Assembly (NCBI GenBank): GCA_945907755.1
Contig: CAMDTN010000014.1
Location: forward strand, 1-58,888
From: Singulisphaera sp. GP187
GTDB taxonomy: Bacteria > Planctomycetota > GCA-002687715
DNA: 58,888 nt
Direction: 5' to 3'
Position numbers and translations under genes: made by a program. Of the stretch, positions 16,249 to 25,932 are shown piece by piece; position 1 is the stretch's first letter, and each line of letters opens with the position of its first letter. Below the pieces are notes generated by a model, which was not told where the DNA came from, did no database searches, and saw only the letters and a list, made by a program, of their open reading frames with translations.

Positions 16249-17730
16249 TCAAAGCTGCGACAAAATCTCACTTAATCCTGGAGCAAGTTCGCGCAAGAAC
16301 CAGCGCAGTTCGCGGCGTGCTTGGTCAACACCGCCTGATTGCATGCGCGTGCTGATCAGCAGCAGCGCTTGGGGCGCGGATGGTCGCCATAGAGCCCGCA
16401 TGGCAAACGAGTTGTAGCCAGCGGTGGATTGATACCCCGAGCGATAAAAAGCCCAGCTAAGTCTCTGCTCGTCGCCTTTTGTGAGCTGAAGCTCGTGTAG
16501 GTTTTCAGGCGATTCCGAAAAATCATCAGGGCAAGGCAGTTCTCGCGCTGAAGCAAGCTCGTAACCGTTGCCCTGGTAGCAGATTTCTGGAGCATGAATG
16601 CGAATCACCGCTCCGGATCCATAAACGAGGCAGACGCTGAAGCGGTCATCCGCGCCGAATGTCCTGTAGATCCAGCCGTCCGGTTGAAGCAGCTGCCGGG
16701 TGCTTAGTTCCAACGCGATCTCGCGCCCTCGGAGAGCATTGTTGTCACCGAGACGAAGCTCCGTGGGCAGGAACCTTCCAAGCCCGGTTGGCAACGGTGT
16801 CGGTGCTTCCACGCGAGCTAAGAACGCCGCTGCGAAAAACGCCGCGGCCACGGCAGCGAACCACAGCTTGGATGGAGAGGTCTGATCGGTTGGATGTGCA
16901 CTGGGAGGTGCACTGGGCTGCGCAATGGATGCGCCACGACTGCCTGCGCGCGTTGTCAGCAGCATGAGCGACGCGGCCAGCGCGAATGCCACGATCCCCG
17001 ACGCATCATGGGCCAGCGTTCCTGGGCCCGCTGCATCCACGCCGCTGTGGTGCGCGACGTGAATGAGCCAAGTCACGCGCAGCGCATTCGCCAGCACGGC
17101 GCACAGCGGTGCCGCGAGAACACACAGCGCAAAGCGCCACGGCTTCAAGCGCGTGAGCGTTGCGAATAGCCAAGCGACCGCCAACAGGGTCACACTGCTG
17201 CGCAAACCAGAGCACACCTCGCCCACCAGCAAGCGCCCGTCACCGACGATCAAGCGCGCACCCTCGCCTTCGCGCAGCACGCCACTGGGCGCCAACAACA
17301 AGCCGCCGCGTAAAGCGAAGTCCCGCAGTGGCAAGCTGAGGTCATCAACCAGCTTCAACGGCCAAGGCAGCGCGAAGAACAAGAAACCAAGCACGGGAAA
17401 CAGACGACGCAACATGGCGCTGCCACCGCCCGCAGCAATCAGTGCCAGCAGCGCCATCCATGCCCCGAGGGCACCTGCAGATCCGCTCCCTCGAGCCGCA
17501 AGCAGCCACAGCAAAAGACCAGCCGGCACCGCCAACAACAGTGCCAGCGACACTTTTCGCGAGCGCGGAGCGCGCCGCGCAGCAAGCAACAACCATGGCA
17601 GAGCCACAGCAAGAACCAGAGGTCCATGCCCGAAGGCACCGGCCTCCTCATTCCAGCGTTGCAGCAGCCAAGGCCCAAGAGAATGGGCGCAGATCCCAAC
17701 AACTCCTAGGGCTGCCAGCACCAGCAACAT
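16249..17730 (-). CDS. xrtA: Exosortase A-type protein-sorting enzyme fused to EpsI
   Basis: 493 residues. The first ~265 form a multi-span membrane exosortase with the catalytic triad visible: Cys173 in GEVCSGLRS, Arg218 in NALRVT and His241 in LAHDASGI. After a linker and one more membrane span (about 289-308) comes a periplasmic EpsI domain (about 310-490; LELSTRQLLQPDGWIYR, APEICYQGNG). Exosortases cut PEP-CTERM-type C-terminal signals and pass the protein on, and EpsI fusions are typical of the EPS-linked XrtA type. The start overlaps the preceding glycosyltransferase stop as TGATG. No PEP-CTERM substrate gene was found in the window. Confidence 0.92.
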   Translation of the reverse strand: MLLVLAALGVVGICAHSLGPWLLQRWNEEAGAFGHGPLVLAVALPWLLLAARRAPRSRKVSLALLLAVPAGLLLWLLAARGSGSAGALGAWMALLALIAAGGGSAMLRRLFPVLGFLFFALPWPLKLVDDLSLPLRDFALRGGLLLAPSGVLREGEGARLIVGDGRLLVGEVCSGLRSSVTLLAVAWLFATLTRLKPWRFALCVLAAPLCAVLANALRVTWLIHVAHHSGVDAAGPGTLAHDASGIVAFALAASLMLLTTRAGSRGASIAQPSAPPSAHPTDQTSPSKLWFAAVAAAFFAAAFLARVEAPTPLPTGLGRFLPTELRLGDNNALRGREIALELSTRQLLQPDGWIYRTFGADDRFSVCLVYGSGAVIRIHAPEICYQGNGYELASARELPCPDDFSESPENLHELQLTKGDEQRLSWAFYRSGYQSTAGYNSFAMRALWRPSAPQALLLISTRMQSGGVDQARRELRWFLRELAPGLSEILSQL

Positions 17731-20051
17731 CAGAGTCGGCGTACAGTCGGTTGATCTGTGCGGCTGCGCAGATCGTAGATGCGGATGATGCGGCGATTGT
17801 CAGTAGATCCGCTGCCAAACTCGACGCAGTCGTAGTGTGCTTGCACATCACCATAGAACTCTGCCCAGTCCGGGAAGTTCGCGGCCTTGTGCGCTGCCAT
17901 CAGGTTGCCGAAGGCTTCGTAGTTGTGCTGGCACGTCACCAACCACTGCGCGGGCCGAGGCGTGTTGCGCCCAGAAGCTGTCGGCTGGTGTGTCAACCAG
18001 CGCAACGACACCGGGGTCGGTTCTGTCCACAGCATGGCCAAGCGATGCTTGTCGCTGCCAAAACCCAAGCGCGCAGTGGCCGCAGCAACCCGCGCGGCGA
18101 TTGCAGCTTGCGGATCCTCTGGAACCGGTTTCATGGCAGCAACCTGGTTCGTGGCCGCACGACGCAAGAGTTCCGTGTAGCGCTGCTCGAAATGGGACCA
18201 CACCCAAGTGGCATCCACGCCCCACGGCACTCGGGAAGCCTCAACCAAGACTTCGCGCATCAGATGTCCAAATGGAGAACGCGGAGGCAGCGGGTTGTAG
18301 CCTGACGCACCATTCAGGCGTTTGTTGAGATCTTCTGTGTACCAGTCGGTGTCCAACGAAATCACGTCCCATGTGGGTCCGCTCGCTTCGTTAGAAGCTC
18401 GCAGCATCAACTCCCAGCGCTTGCGGTACCCAACGCAATCCTGCAAGGAGCCCTGCGCTCGAGTGAGTCCTTGTTTCCTCTCCACTGGGTCGGTTGCGGC
18501 CTCCGCGCTGACTCGGTGACGCTCGGCGTCTTCGATGAGCTTCTCGATCTGGCTCAACACCTGTTTGCAGCGCTCGGCGGAGGGCTGCAACGGCACCCAA
18601 TCGCGATCGTTAAGCACCACGCTGCCTGCAGCCACATGCTGCTCGATCCAGTGCAATGCCGACACTCGCGGATCCTCGGAGCGGCGTGCTTGCGTCCGCT
18701 CCGTGATCACCCACGCCGGAAACCCCGGCAGCGGCAGCAAAACGCAAATGCTCATCGCTATCACTGCGCCGCGTTCGCGCCATCCATTACGCCGAAACAA
18801 ACGCACAGCGCCATTCGCACAGGTGGCCGCGCCACATGCGGCCAGAATTGCAAGAAAAGGGTACAGCGTGTTGAGGTGCCGCGGCTCGCTGAACTGCGCA
18901 TTACCGAAAGCTGCAACGCCACCGACACAGAGACAGATCAGCAACAGCAACCACAAAGAGGAGCGCTCGCCGCCGCGCAATCGTCGTGCGCGCTGCAACG
19001 CAGCGACAAGCCCAACGGCCACGAATACGCTGAGCGCCACCCCCATCCCCTGGGGAGAGAACAGCTTGCCGCATGCGTAGAGCGCGGAATCGAACAAAGA
19101 ATGCACATTGGGATCCACCACTCCGGCGTGGGGGTCTGCCTCGCTTTGCCATAACTGCCCAAGATGCAAGCGCGTCAGCATGAAGCGCATCTGCGGCAAT
19201 ACACGCTCGTTCCAGAACTGGGTTGAGATGAAGTTGTAAGGGCTTCCAACGAAGAACCCTCCCACGAAGGCCAGCATGCCCCACCACAGGCGCGGAGCGA
19301 AACAGGCGCGCGGTTCGGCGGCACGGGCAGCCTGAGAGCGAAAGAGGTGCGCACATAAAAATGGCACGAACAATGCAACGCTGTAGTACTTGGTGGCCAT
19401 GGAGAGACCTGCCAGCAAGCCACAGCGCACATAGTCGCGAGTGCGCCCCACGCGCAACATGTCGAACAGACTGATTCCAGCGGCAATGGCGAAGGCTGCT
19501 GCCACCACATCCTTCTTCACTTCTTGCGAACTCGCCACATGTCCCATGGTGGCGGCCAAAGCCAGCGCAGCCGCCAGCGCCACACGCCGACTGACCAAGC
19601 GGCGCGCCAACAAATAGGTAAGCCAAATACCGATGGCACCAAAGACCGCTGCGTTGATGCGCCCGATAATCAGGAGCGGTGCGGGATTGCGCAGCCACTG
19701 GACCGCAAAATCCTCTGGCCCTGTGAAGCGTCCCATCAAACGGCCAACACCGTAGTAGGCACCGTATTCACCCAGCAGAATGTAGTAGCCCAGCGCTGGC
19801 TTGTTGAACCACTGAGGGTCTAACGAGCCCTCGGCTGCAAAGCGCAGCGCACGTTCAACATTGTTGTCTTCGTCTCGGTAGAAAGTCCATGGCAGCCCGC
19901 CGTCGAAGCAGCCCAGAACGCGGACAGCCAACGCAACGAGCACAATGAGCAACAGTCCATGCCGCGCCTGCGTGCGCGTGATGTCTGTAACCCCGGTTCC
20001 GCGCGAACCCTCTAACACCGTGTTCATGGGTTCAGGGGGCGCCGACACCAT
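17730..20051 (-). CDS. GT39-type membrane glycosyltransferase
   Basis: 773 residues. An N-terminal span is followed by the periplasmic loop motif FYRDEDNNVERA (Asp-Glu pair typical of GT-C enzymes of the ArnT/PMT kind), then roughly ten more hydrophobic segments and a long soluble C-terminal domain (about 440-760). Such enzymes transfer sugars from polyprenyl phosphates outside the membrane. Start at ATG 20051 is favoured by GAGG five bases upstream; ATG 20027 is an alternative. It overlaps the O-ligase gene by 20 bases and the exosortase gene by one. Acceptor unknown: polysaccharide or exported protein. Confidence 0.85.
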   Translation of the reverse strand: MVSAPPEPMNTVLEGSRGTGVTDITRTQARHGLLLIVLVALAVRVLGCFDGGLPWTFYRDEDNNVERALRFAAEGSLDPQWFNKPALGYYILLGEYGAYYGVGRLMGRFTGPEDFAVQWLRNPAPLLIIGRINAAVFGAIGIWLTYLLARRLVSRRVALAAALALAATMGHVASSQEVKKDVVAAAFAIAAGISLFDMLRVGRTRDYVRCGLLAGLSMATKYYSVALFVPFLCAHLFRSQAARAAEPRACFAPRLWWGMLAFVGGFFVGSPYNFISTQFWNERVLPQMRFMLTRLHLGQLWQSEADPHAGVVDPNVHSLFDSALYACGKLFSPQGMGVALSVFVAVGLVAALQRARRLRGGERSSLWLLLLICLCVGGVAAFGNAQFSEPRHLNTLYPFLAILAACGAATCANGAVRLFRRNGWRERGAVIAMSICVLLPLPGFPAWVITERTQARRSEDPRVSALHWIEQHVAAGSVVLNDRDWVPLQPSAERCKQVLSQIEKLIEDAERHRVSAEAATDPVERKQGLTRAQGSLQDCVGYRKRWELMLRASNEASGPTWDVISLDTDWYTEDLNKRLNGASGYNPLPPRSPFGHLMREVLVEASRVPWGVDATWVWSHFEQRYTELLRRAATNQVAAMKPVPEDPQAAIAARVAAATARLGFGSDKHRLAMLWTEPTPVSLRWLTHQPTASGRNTPRPAQWLVTCQHNYEAFGNLMAAHKAANFPDWAEFYGDVQAHYDCVEFGSGSTDNRRIIRIYDLRSRTDQPTVRRL

Positions 20052-21381
20052 GCAGACCTCGCGCAGGCACCGACGCCGCTGCGCGCGTCGCCTTGAAGCG
20101 CAAGCGAGCGCGATCTTGCACCATCATGTCCAGCGCTGCAGCGCAACCCATGTACCACCACAAGAAGTCGAGCTTGATGTGCGAACCGAACGACGATCCG
20201 ATGATGAATGCCACCCACATCCCGATCATCGTGGTTGCATGAGCAACAATCAATGGCCCCTCGGGATCGGATCGCGCCAAGCGGCGGCAGCGCCATAAGT
20301 ACAGCAACGCCACCGGGAACAGCAGCAAGAACGGAATCGCTGAAAGCAGCCCACCTTCAGCCAAGGTTTGCAGCCATGTGCTGTGGGCCACGAAGCCGGC
20401 GCGCTCGACGCCTGGCGCATACGCTTCCATGTTGCGGCCTGCGTAGAAACCCGCGTAGCGCGGTGAAAGCAACGAGAAATTGTCGGGACCGACACCCATC
20501 ACGGAATGGTCAGACCACATGTCCAACGCCGCTTCCCACAACAGCACTCGGCTCTGCGCCGCAAAATCGCGCTGCCCCTCCGGGCCGATGCCGCGCTGCA
20601 GGCGATCCCATTGGCTCTGGGGCATGGCTAACAGCAACACGACGGCTGCGATGCCGGCGGTGAGCAGCCCCAACACCTTGCGGTTGGTGAGGAAAGTCAT
20701 CACCAAAATGGTGACGCCAGTGGCCAAGTAACCAGCCCGAGATCCAGTGAGCACGATGCACAAAAGCACCAGCGGAATCAGGCCCAAGGCCACCGTTCGC
20801 TCGCGAGCGCGCCCAGCTTGAAACTTCATGAACAGCATGGGCAGCATCATCACCAAGATCATGGCTAGGTAGTTGGCCCCGCCACCTTGGCCGACGCCTA
20901 CGTCCACGCGCAAATCTTCCGTCACGCCAGTACCAAAGAACCCGAGGTACAAGATGGTCTTGAGGTTCCAGACCATGCCGATCACATTCATCCACAAGAA
21001 TGCGTTCATCTTGCGCGGTGTGTCCACCAATTGCATGGTCAGGAACATCACGATGATCAGCTTCGAGAGCACATTCACTTGATTCAACGCTAGGTCGACG
21101 CTGGCAACGGCATTCAGTGCAGAGATCAAGTGTCCCACGAGCACTGTCAGTGACAGTGCAAGCAAGATATGCGTACGAAATGTGCGCACATGCAGCGCCC
21201 AACCAATGGCCACTGAGACCGTGATCCACATGAGTGGACGGAACCAGTCCGGCGCTTCCCAGATGTCAGGCCGGAAGTAATAGAGGAACACGAGGCACAA
21301 TAAGCCCCAGAATGGTCGTAAGACGCCCAGCAGACAGGCTGCGGGCGTTGCCACAAGCATGAATGCAAATCTTAGGGACAT
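20032..21381 (-). CDS. O-antigen-ligase-like protein of the XrtA system
   Basis: 449 residues from ATG 21381, which overlaps the stop of the preceding glycosyltransferase by 10 bases. About 10-12 hydrophobic spans. The opening region (LCLVFLYYFRPDIWEAPDWF) and the Wzy_C-like central loop (SRVLLWEAALDMWSDHSVMGVGPDNF split across a short gap) match the O-glycosylation ligase/polymerase family repeatedly found beside exosortase A. It either polymerises the repeat unit (Wzy role) or ligates glycan to protein; with no other polymerase in the locus the Wzy role is plausible. Confidence 0.85.
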   Translation of the reverse strand: MSLRFAFMLVATPAACLLGVLRPFWGLLCLVFLYYFRPDIWEAPDWFRPLMWITVSVAIGWALHVRTFRTHILLALSLTVLVGHLISALNAVASVDLALNQVNVLSKLIIVMFLTMQLVDTPRKMNAFLWMNVIGMVWNLKTILYLGFFGTGVTEDLRVDVGVGQGGGANYLAMILVMMLPMLFMKFQAGRARERTVALGLIPLVLLCIVLTGSRAGYLATGVTILVMTFLTNRKVLGLLTAGIAAVVLLLAMPQSQWDRLQRGIGPEGQRDFAAQSRVLLWEAALDMWSDHSVMGVGPDNFSLLSPRYAGFYAGRNMEAYAPGVERAGFVAHSTWLQTLAEGGLLSAIPFLLLFPVALLYLWRCRRLARSDPEGPLIVAHATTMIGMWVAFIIGSSFGSHIKLDFLWWYMGCAAALDMMVQDRARLRFKATRAAASVPARGLHGVGAP

Positions 21382-22625
21382 GTGCTGGGTGCCTTCGCGG
21401 CGCTGGCTTGGGGTTGCGTACCTACGACTGGCTTCGTTTGCGCGATGCTTGCGAATAATTGCCCAAAGGCCGCATCGAAGTGCGACCAACAGTGATTGCG
21501 CTGCGCATGTCGGCGTCCCAGTTTGGCCATGCGCTCGCGTGCTGCGACATCACCCAGCAGTGCACTCGCCACAGCAGCCATGTCTTCTGGGGCGCAGACC
21601 GCCATACCACCGGCACCATTGTCTTGAAGCGATGCTGCCACCACAGGCGTCGTCACCACAGGCAACCCGTGCGCCAACGCCTCCAGCACTTTGTTCTGGA
21701 TACCCCGCGCAATGGTCAGAGGCACCAGCGCAATCGACGCGGCCTCCAAGTGTGGTTTCATGCTCGGCACTTCCCCGGTGACTTCCACGCCAGGCAACGC
21801 AGCCAGTGCCTTCACGCTCGCCGTCGGGTTGCGCCCAACAATTCGTAGGCGCGCACCTGGCCGTAGCGCGCGCACCTCAGGCAATATCACTCGCGCCGCA
21901 AGTTGCGCCGCAAGCACATTAGGTTCGTAATCCATGGCGCCGCTGAACACCATCAGGTCGGCTTCGCGTGCAGCGGCGCCGGGCACTTCGTCTGGAACAG
22001 CAACTCCGTTCCCAATGTGCATCACGGTTCCTGATTGCACGACCTCACGCCACAGCGCTGCCTCGCGCGGAGTGCACAAGACGACGCGGCCCGCACGCTG
22101 ACCGCAGCACTGTTCGTAACGGCGCATGCGCTTGGCTTCCACCCTAGCCACCAATGAGCGCAGGCCGTTGTGGCGCCCGTAGGCAGCCCATTTTTCGCTG
22201 TCGACATCCACCGCATCTAAGACCACAGGCACAGTGCAACCCTTGGGCACGTAGGACGCTACTTGTGTCGAAAAGGCCACGATCAAATCGTAGTCGTTAT
22301 TGGCGATCAGGTCGGCCACGTGCCTACGCACATGAGTTCGCGTCATCCACGCGACGGACAGCGGTGTACTGCCCAGAAGGGCCACCCCTGCGCGGAACCG
22401 CCCGGTCCATGCGCCCAGGCGCTCTACAAAAACGCTGCGGCATGATTCGCGCAAATGCTCGCAGTGGCGCAAATCCCTCGGGTCATCTGCGTGAGTCACC
22501 AAGTCCACGGCACCCAGACGAGTGCAGAGATTCAGCAGGTGCCAAGAACGGATCTTGTCTCCCTTGTTAGGAGGGTATGGGATCCGATGAGAAAGGAAGA
22601 GGATCTTGAGGCGTGTCACCGCCAT
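21372..22625 (-). CDS. XrtA-associated glycosyltransferase, family 4 type
   Basis: 417 residues. Start at ATG 22625 chosen because a strong ribosome site (AAGGAGG) lies just upstream and relatives begin with the same motif (LFLSHRIPYPPNKGDKIR). GT-B fold: the N-terminal domain ends with VLDAVDVDSEKW, and the C-terminal domain has VFSGAMDYEPN and the nucleotide-binding end ARGIQNKVLEALAHGLPVV with the EALAHG glutamate. These features identify the sugar transferase commonly called Stp1 in PEP-CTERM EPS loci. It probably extends the lipid-linked repeat unit in the cytoplasm. It starts 13 bases after the stop of the CpsD-like gene. Confidence 0.9.
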   Translation of the reverse strand: MAVTRLKILFLSHRIPYPPNKGDKIRSWHLLNLCTRLGAVDLVTHADDPRDLRHCEHLRESCRSVFVERLGAWTGRFRAGVALLGSTPLSVAWMTRTHVRRHVADLIANNDYDLIVAFSTQVASYVPKGCTVPVVLDAVDVDSEKWAAYGRHNGLRSLVARVEAKRMRRYEQCCGQRAGRVVLCTPREAALWREVVQSGTVMHIGNGVAVPDEVPGAAAREADLMVFSGAMDYEPNVLAAQLAARVILPEVRALRPGARLRIVGRNPTASVKALAALPGVEVTGEVPSMKPHLEAASIALVPLTIARGIQNKVLEALAHGLPVVTTPVVAASLQDNGAGGMAVCAPEDMAAVASALLGDVAARERMAKLGRRHAQRNHCWSHFDAAFGQLFASIAQTKPVVGTQPQASAAKAPSTCP

Positions 22626-22638
22626 GTTCCTCCTTGTT

Positions 22639-23382
22639 TCAGGCGCCGCGAGTGACGGAAACAGCCCCAAGCACAGCCACGCCGCTGCGACTGAGACGCT
22701 CAATGGCTTGCTCTGCTCGTTGGCGTGGGTCGTGCCCCACTTCGATCACCAGCACTAGACCGTCGCTACTCGCGCCGAGAACTTCAGCGTCTGCCGAAGC
22801 CTCCAGTGCAGGTGCATGAACCAAAACAAAATCCCAGCCGCCGCGCGCTTGCGCGAACAATGCCGCAGTGGAAGCAGTGCTCACCATGCCGCTGCTGACA
22901 CGGCCTGCGTCTCCCGCTGGCAACAGATCCACTCCGGGAATCGCTGAGGCCTGCACCGCGGCGCGGTCGAAACCGGATCCGAGGGCTTCCGCCACTCCAG
23001 GACTGCGTCGAGCAGCGAGCAGCGCATCCAAGCTACCGCCACGGATGTCACCATCCAGCACCAGCACTCGCGTTCCGCCGCCTTCGGCGAACGCTGCCGC
23101 CACGTTGGCGACAAGCACTGCACATTGTTCACTGTCGCCGATGCCGGCAAAGGTCACCACCTTGGGCTGCGGACTCATGCGCTGCAACGCAGTACGCAAG
23201 CGTCGAAACTCTTCGCAACGCGGATCGCGCGGCGTCGTGAAACCAATCAGGCGCGCATCCACGCGCCAAGCGGCACGCGCAGCTTCTGGCGCAGCTGCCC
23301 CGGCGTCTTGCGCCGCACCGTTGCCGCGCTGCTGGTCGCGGTGCTCTGCTGCCTTATTCAACGCGTCATGCATCCGGCCCAT
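22639..23382 (-). CDS. CpsD/CapB-like EPS regulatory protein with destroyed P-loop
   Basis: 247 residues of the MinD-fold tyrosine-kinase family of EPS loci. The N-terminal signature (MGRMHDALNKA), the EEFRRLRTAL helix before the fold, and the Walker A' region (VLVLDGDIRGG, Asp110 and Asp112) are present. The Walker A region, expected as GxGKS/T, reads GIGDSEQC (residues 80-87): the lysine is glutamate and the Ser/Thr positions are gone. The C-terminus also lacks the tyrosine cluster of bacterial tyrosine kinases. It is probably not an ATP-using kinase but may still bind the chain-length protein. Flanked closely by the AAA ATPase gene (2-base gap). Confidence 0.85.
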   Translation of the reverse strand: MGRMHDALNKAAEHRDQQRGNGAAQDAGAAAPEAARAAWRVDARLIGFTTPRDPRCEEFRRLRTALQRMSPQPKVVTFAGIGDSEQCAVLVANVAAAFAEGGGTRVLVLDGDIRGGSLDALLAARRSPGVAEALGSGFDRAAVQASAIPGVDLLPAGDAGRVSSGMVSTASTAALFAQARGGWDFVLVHAPALEASADAEVLGASSDGLVLVIEVGHDPRQRAEQAIERLSRSGVAVLGAVSVTRGA

Positions 23383-23384
23383 AA

Positions 23385-24287
23385 TTACCGCCCTCCCCCG
23401 AAGAACGGGAGCTTCAAGAATGTCCGCCGTGGCCCACTTCGGGCCGCAGCCTCCTCGCGCTCGCGAAGGCTGAAATCGAAATCCTGTCCTTCAATCTCGC
23501 GCAACCCAGCCATCACCGTGTTTTGGTCCAACTTGCGCTGGTTCTCGGTAAATGCCACGAGCAACGTCTTGTCGCAGGCAAGATTGATAAGGCGTGGAAT
23601 GCCGCGCGAGTAGCGCCACACAGTGGCCAGCGCGCGGTCCGTGAAACGAACCGATCCGCTGCCGCCTGCGCACTGCAAGCGGTGGTTCACATAGTTTTGC
23701 GTTTCGGCAAGATCTAAGCCCTGCAAGTGATAGCGCAAGGTGATGCGCTGGCGTAGCTGGCGCAGGTCCGGATGGTCCACACTAGTGCGCAGTTCTGGCT
23801 GCCCGACCAAGACAATCTGCACCAGTTTCTCGCGCTCGGTTTCGAGATTCGAAATGAGGCGCAATTCTTCCAGCGTCGACATGGGCAAGTCTTGGGCTTC
23901 ATCCACCAACAATAAGACAGTGCGATTCTCCGCGAGTGATTGAACCAAGAAGTTGTTGATCGCTTCGAGGAGTTCCGGCCGCGTGGGCTTCACTGCTTCG
24001 ATGCCAAATTCACGCGCTATGGTTTGCAGCAACTGCACGCCCGTCAGGCGGCTGTTGGTGATCACCGCTGTGGCTGTCCGAGGGTCTAAGCGCTTCAGCA
24101 GCGCGCGGGTGACCGTAGTCTTCCCAGCACCGATCTCACCGCTGAGCATCGCGAAACCACGCCGACTCTCCACGCAATGCAGCAACTGAGCCAAGGCTTC
24201 ATTGTGTCGCGCAGATCCAAAGAAAAACGAAGTGTCCGGCACATTGTTGAAAGGAGATTTCGATAGGCCGAAGTAGTTCTCGTACAC
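23385..24287 (-). CDS. ExeA/GspA-like AAA ATPase of the XrtA system
   Basis: 300 residues from GTG 24287, two bases after the chain-length gene. The MYENYFGLSKSPFN opening is diagnostic for the ExeA-like ATPases found in PEP-CTERM EPS loci. Walker A is GEIGAGKTT (50-58), Walker B LLLVDEAQDL (126-134), and the sensor-type motif VGQPELR follows. The protein is cytoplasmic, and the C-terminal 50 residues are charged and variable. It is the one EPS-locus ATPase here with intact nucleotide motifs, so it may power the step that the degraded neighbour cannot. Confidence 0.9.
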   Translation of the reverse strand: MYENYFGLSKSPFNNVPDTSFFFGSARHNEALAQLLHCVESRRGFAMLSGEIGAGKTTVTRALLKRLDPRTATAVITNSRLTGVQLLQTIAREFGIEAVKPTRPELLEAINNFLVQSLAENRTVLLLVDEAQDLPMSTLEELRLISNLETEREKLVQIVLVGQPELRTSVDHPDLRQLRQRITLRYHLQGLDLAETQNYVNHRLQCAGGSGSVRFTDRALATVWRYSRGIPRLINLACDKTLLVAFTENQRKLDQNTVMAGLREIEGQDFDFSLREREEAAARSGPRRTFLKLPFFGGGR

Positions 24288-24289
24288 CG

Positions 24290-25924
24290 TCAGCGCACTC
24301 CGTAGACGCGCACCAACAAGTCAAACAGCGATGGCGGCAAGAATGTCTGCAGCGACTTCACGAAGAAGCACAGGTGCAAGACCACTGCCAATCCCAGGAG
24401 GACCACCGCGACGATCCACAGCATGCGATGCCGGCTACGCCCGCGCCGTTGTGTTCCAACCGATTCGCTGCGCTCAACGCTGGCTAGCAGGGGCACGCTC
24501 AGTGCGCGCCGCACCTCGGCGCTACTGGCGTAGGAACTGCTTACGAACTCAGTCAGAAACACTAGGGCGCCACCCAGCAGCAATCCGACGAAAGCGCCCA
24601 CAGCCCCGAAGAGCGGGACACTGGGAAACACCGGGTCCAAGGTCTGAGCCTCTTCCACCACGGGCATTCGAAGATCGCGGAAGAACTCTCCACCGTCGCC
24701 GTTGACGCGCTCCCACAAGCCATTTGCAGAATGCAGGCTCGAATTGAGGCGCCCCAAATTGTCCGCAGTGGAGTCTCGTGCTGTACGGAAGTTCCAAGCC
24801 TGCCGATTCAAAGTGGGGATGCCCTTCGTGACTGTCTCCAAGTTAGTGCACGACACACGCAGTCGCGCCAAACGCGCACTGATGGCTTTCAACTCGGCTT
24901 CGACATCGGTACGGCGCACATCAAGGTCATCAAATTTCTTGCTTGGATCAGTGGTGCGCTCTGAATCCACCATCTCTGGGATGGCAGACAGTTTGGCTTG
25001 CTCGAGTTCCACTGCGGCTACAAATTTCTTGTAGTCAATGTGCTGCTCCGTGGCCCGCTTGCGCAGCACCTCGAGTGCCTTCTCCGCATCCAACACGCGG
25101 CGGCGCTGCTCTTCGTATTCAGGATTGCGCAGTTGCGTGCGTTTGACAGTTTCAGTGGGGGTCGTAGACACGCTGCTGCGCAAGCGCTCCAGCTTCTCCA
25201 GCAAGCCTTGCTCGGTCACCTCTTCGTTGGCGATCTGTTCCCGTTGACGCGCCAGCTCCGTGAGCCTCGATGTCAGCACGTTCTCGCCGATCAACTGGAA
25301 GTCGTTGTTCTTCTGGAAGGACTCGTAGTTCGTCAGGGCGGTGTCTGCGGCCGTCTTAGCGGCATCGCGACGGCTGATGAGGCTCCTACGAGCACGAGCG
25401 ATTTCGCCGCGGTACACCTCAAGGACATAGTCCTTGTACTTCTGCACCACAGCGTTCACGAAGGAGATCACCTTGCGTGCATCGCGCCCGCGGTAGCCGA
25501 TTTCCAACAAGTCTGGGCCGATCTTCTGCTCGGTCAGCTTCACCGTCGTGCTGTCCAAAACACGCTGCATTAGCCGCGCACGCTCTTTAGGAATCGAAGC
25601 GTTAAATCCCTCGGTAATGTTTTGGCGCTCGATGACATCACGCAAGAAGGTCGGACTCTTGATGACTTCCGCGATGGTGGTCAAGAAGGGCTTGTGCGGC
25701 AGCGAAAAATCGACCTGTTGGAAGAACTTGTCCAACAACTGGCGGTCTACCGCTTCGACGGTTGCCGATGCTTGGAACTGTGCGGGCAGCAACAGGCCCA
25801 ACATCACGGCTCCGCCGAGCACCACCACAAAGGGAGCGATCAACAGCCACTTACGGCGCCGCAGCATGGGGAGGAGATCCCCGCCAGCGAAACCGAATGG
25901 TGCTTGTGCTTCGTTGTCAGCCAT
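24290..25924 (-). CDS. Wzz-type chain-length determinant protein
   Basis: 544 residues from ATG 25924; TTG 25936 overlapping the previous stop as TTGA is an alternative start. Two membrane spans frame a long periplasmic coiled-coil region: one at about residues 26-48 (LLIAPFVVVLGGAVMLGLLL) and one near 505-525. A proline-rich segment (PSVPLFGAVGAFVGLLLGG) before a further hydrophobic stretch is typical of polysaccharide co-polymerases. No cytoplasmic kinase domain is fused; the CpsD-like partner is a separate gene. It sets polymer length and links the export pore to the cytoplasmic ATPases. Confidence 0.88.
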   Translation of the reverse strand: MADNEAQAPFGFAGGDLLPMLRRRKWLLIAPFVVVLGGAVMLGLLLPAQFQASATVEAVDRQLLDKFFQQVDFSLPHKPFLTTIAEVIKSPTFLRDVIERQNITEGFNASIPKERARLMQRVLDSTTVKLTEQKIGPDLLEIGYRGRDARKVISFVNAVVQKYKDYVLEVYRGEIARARRSLISRRDAAKTAADTALTNYESFQKNNDFQLIGENVLTSRLTELARQREQIANEEVTEQGLLEKLERLRSSVSTTPTETVKRTQLRNPEYEEQRRRVLDAEKALEVLRKRATEQHIDYKKFVAAVELEQAKLSAIPEMVDSERTTDPSKKFDDLDVRRTDVEAELKAISARLARLRVSCTNLETVTKGIPTLNRQAWNFRTARDSTADNLGRLNSSLHSANGLWERVNGDGGEFFRDLRMPVVEEAQTLDPVFPSVPLFGAVGAFVGLLLGGALVFLTEFVSSSYASSAEVRRALSVPLLASVERSESVGTQRRGRSRHRMLWIVAVVLLGLAVVLHLCFFVKSLQTFLPPSLFDLLVRVYGVR

Positions 25925-25932
25925 AGTCGTGC

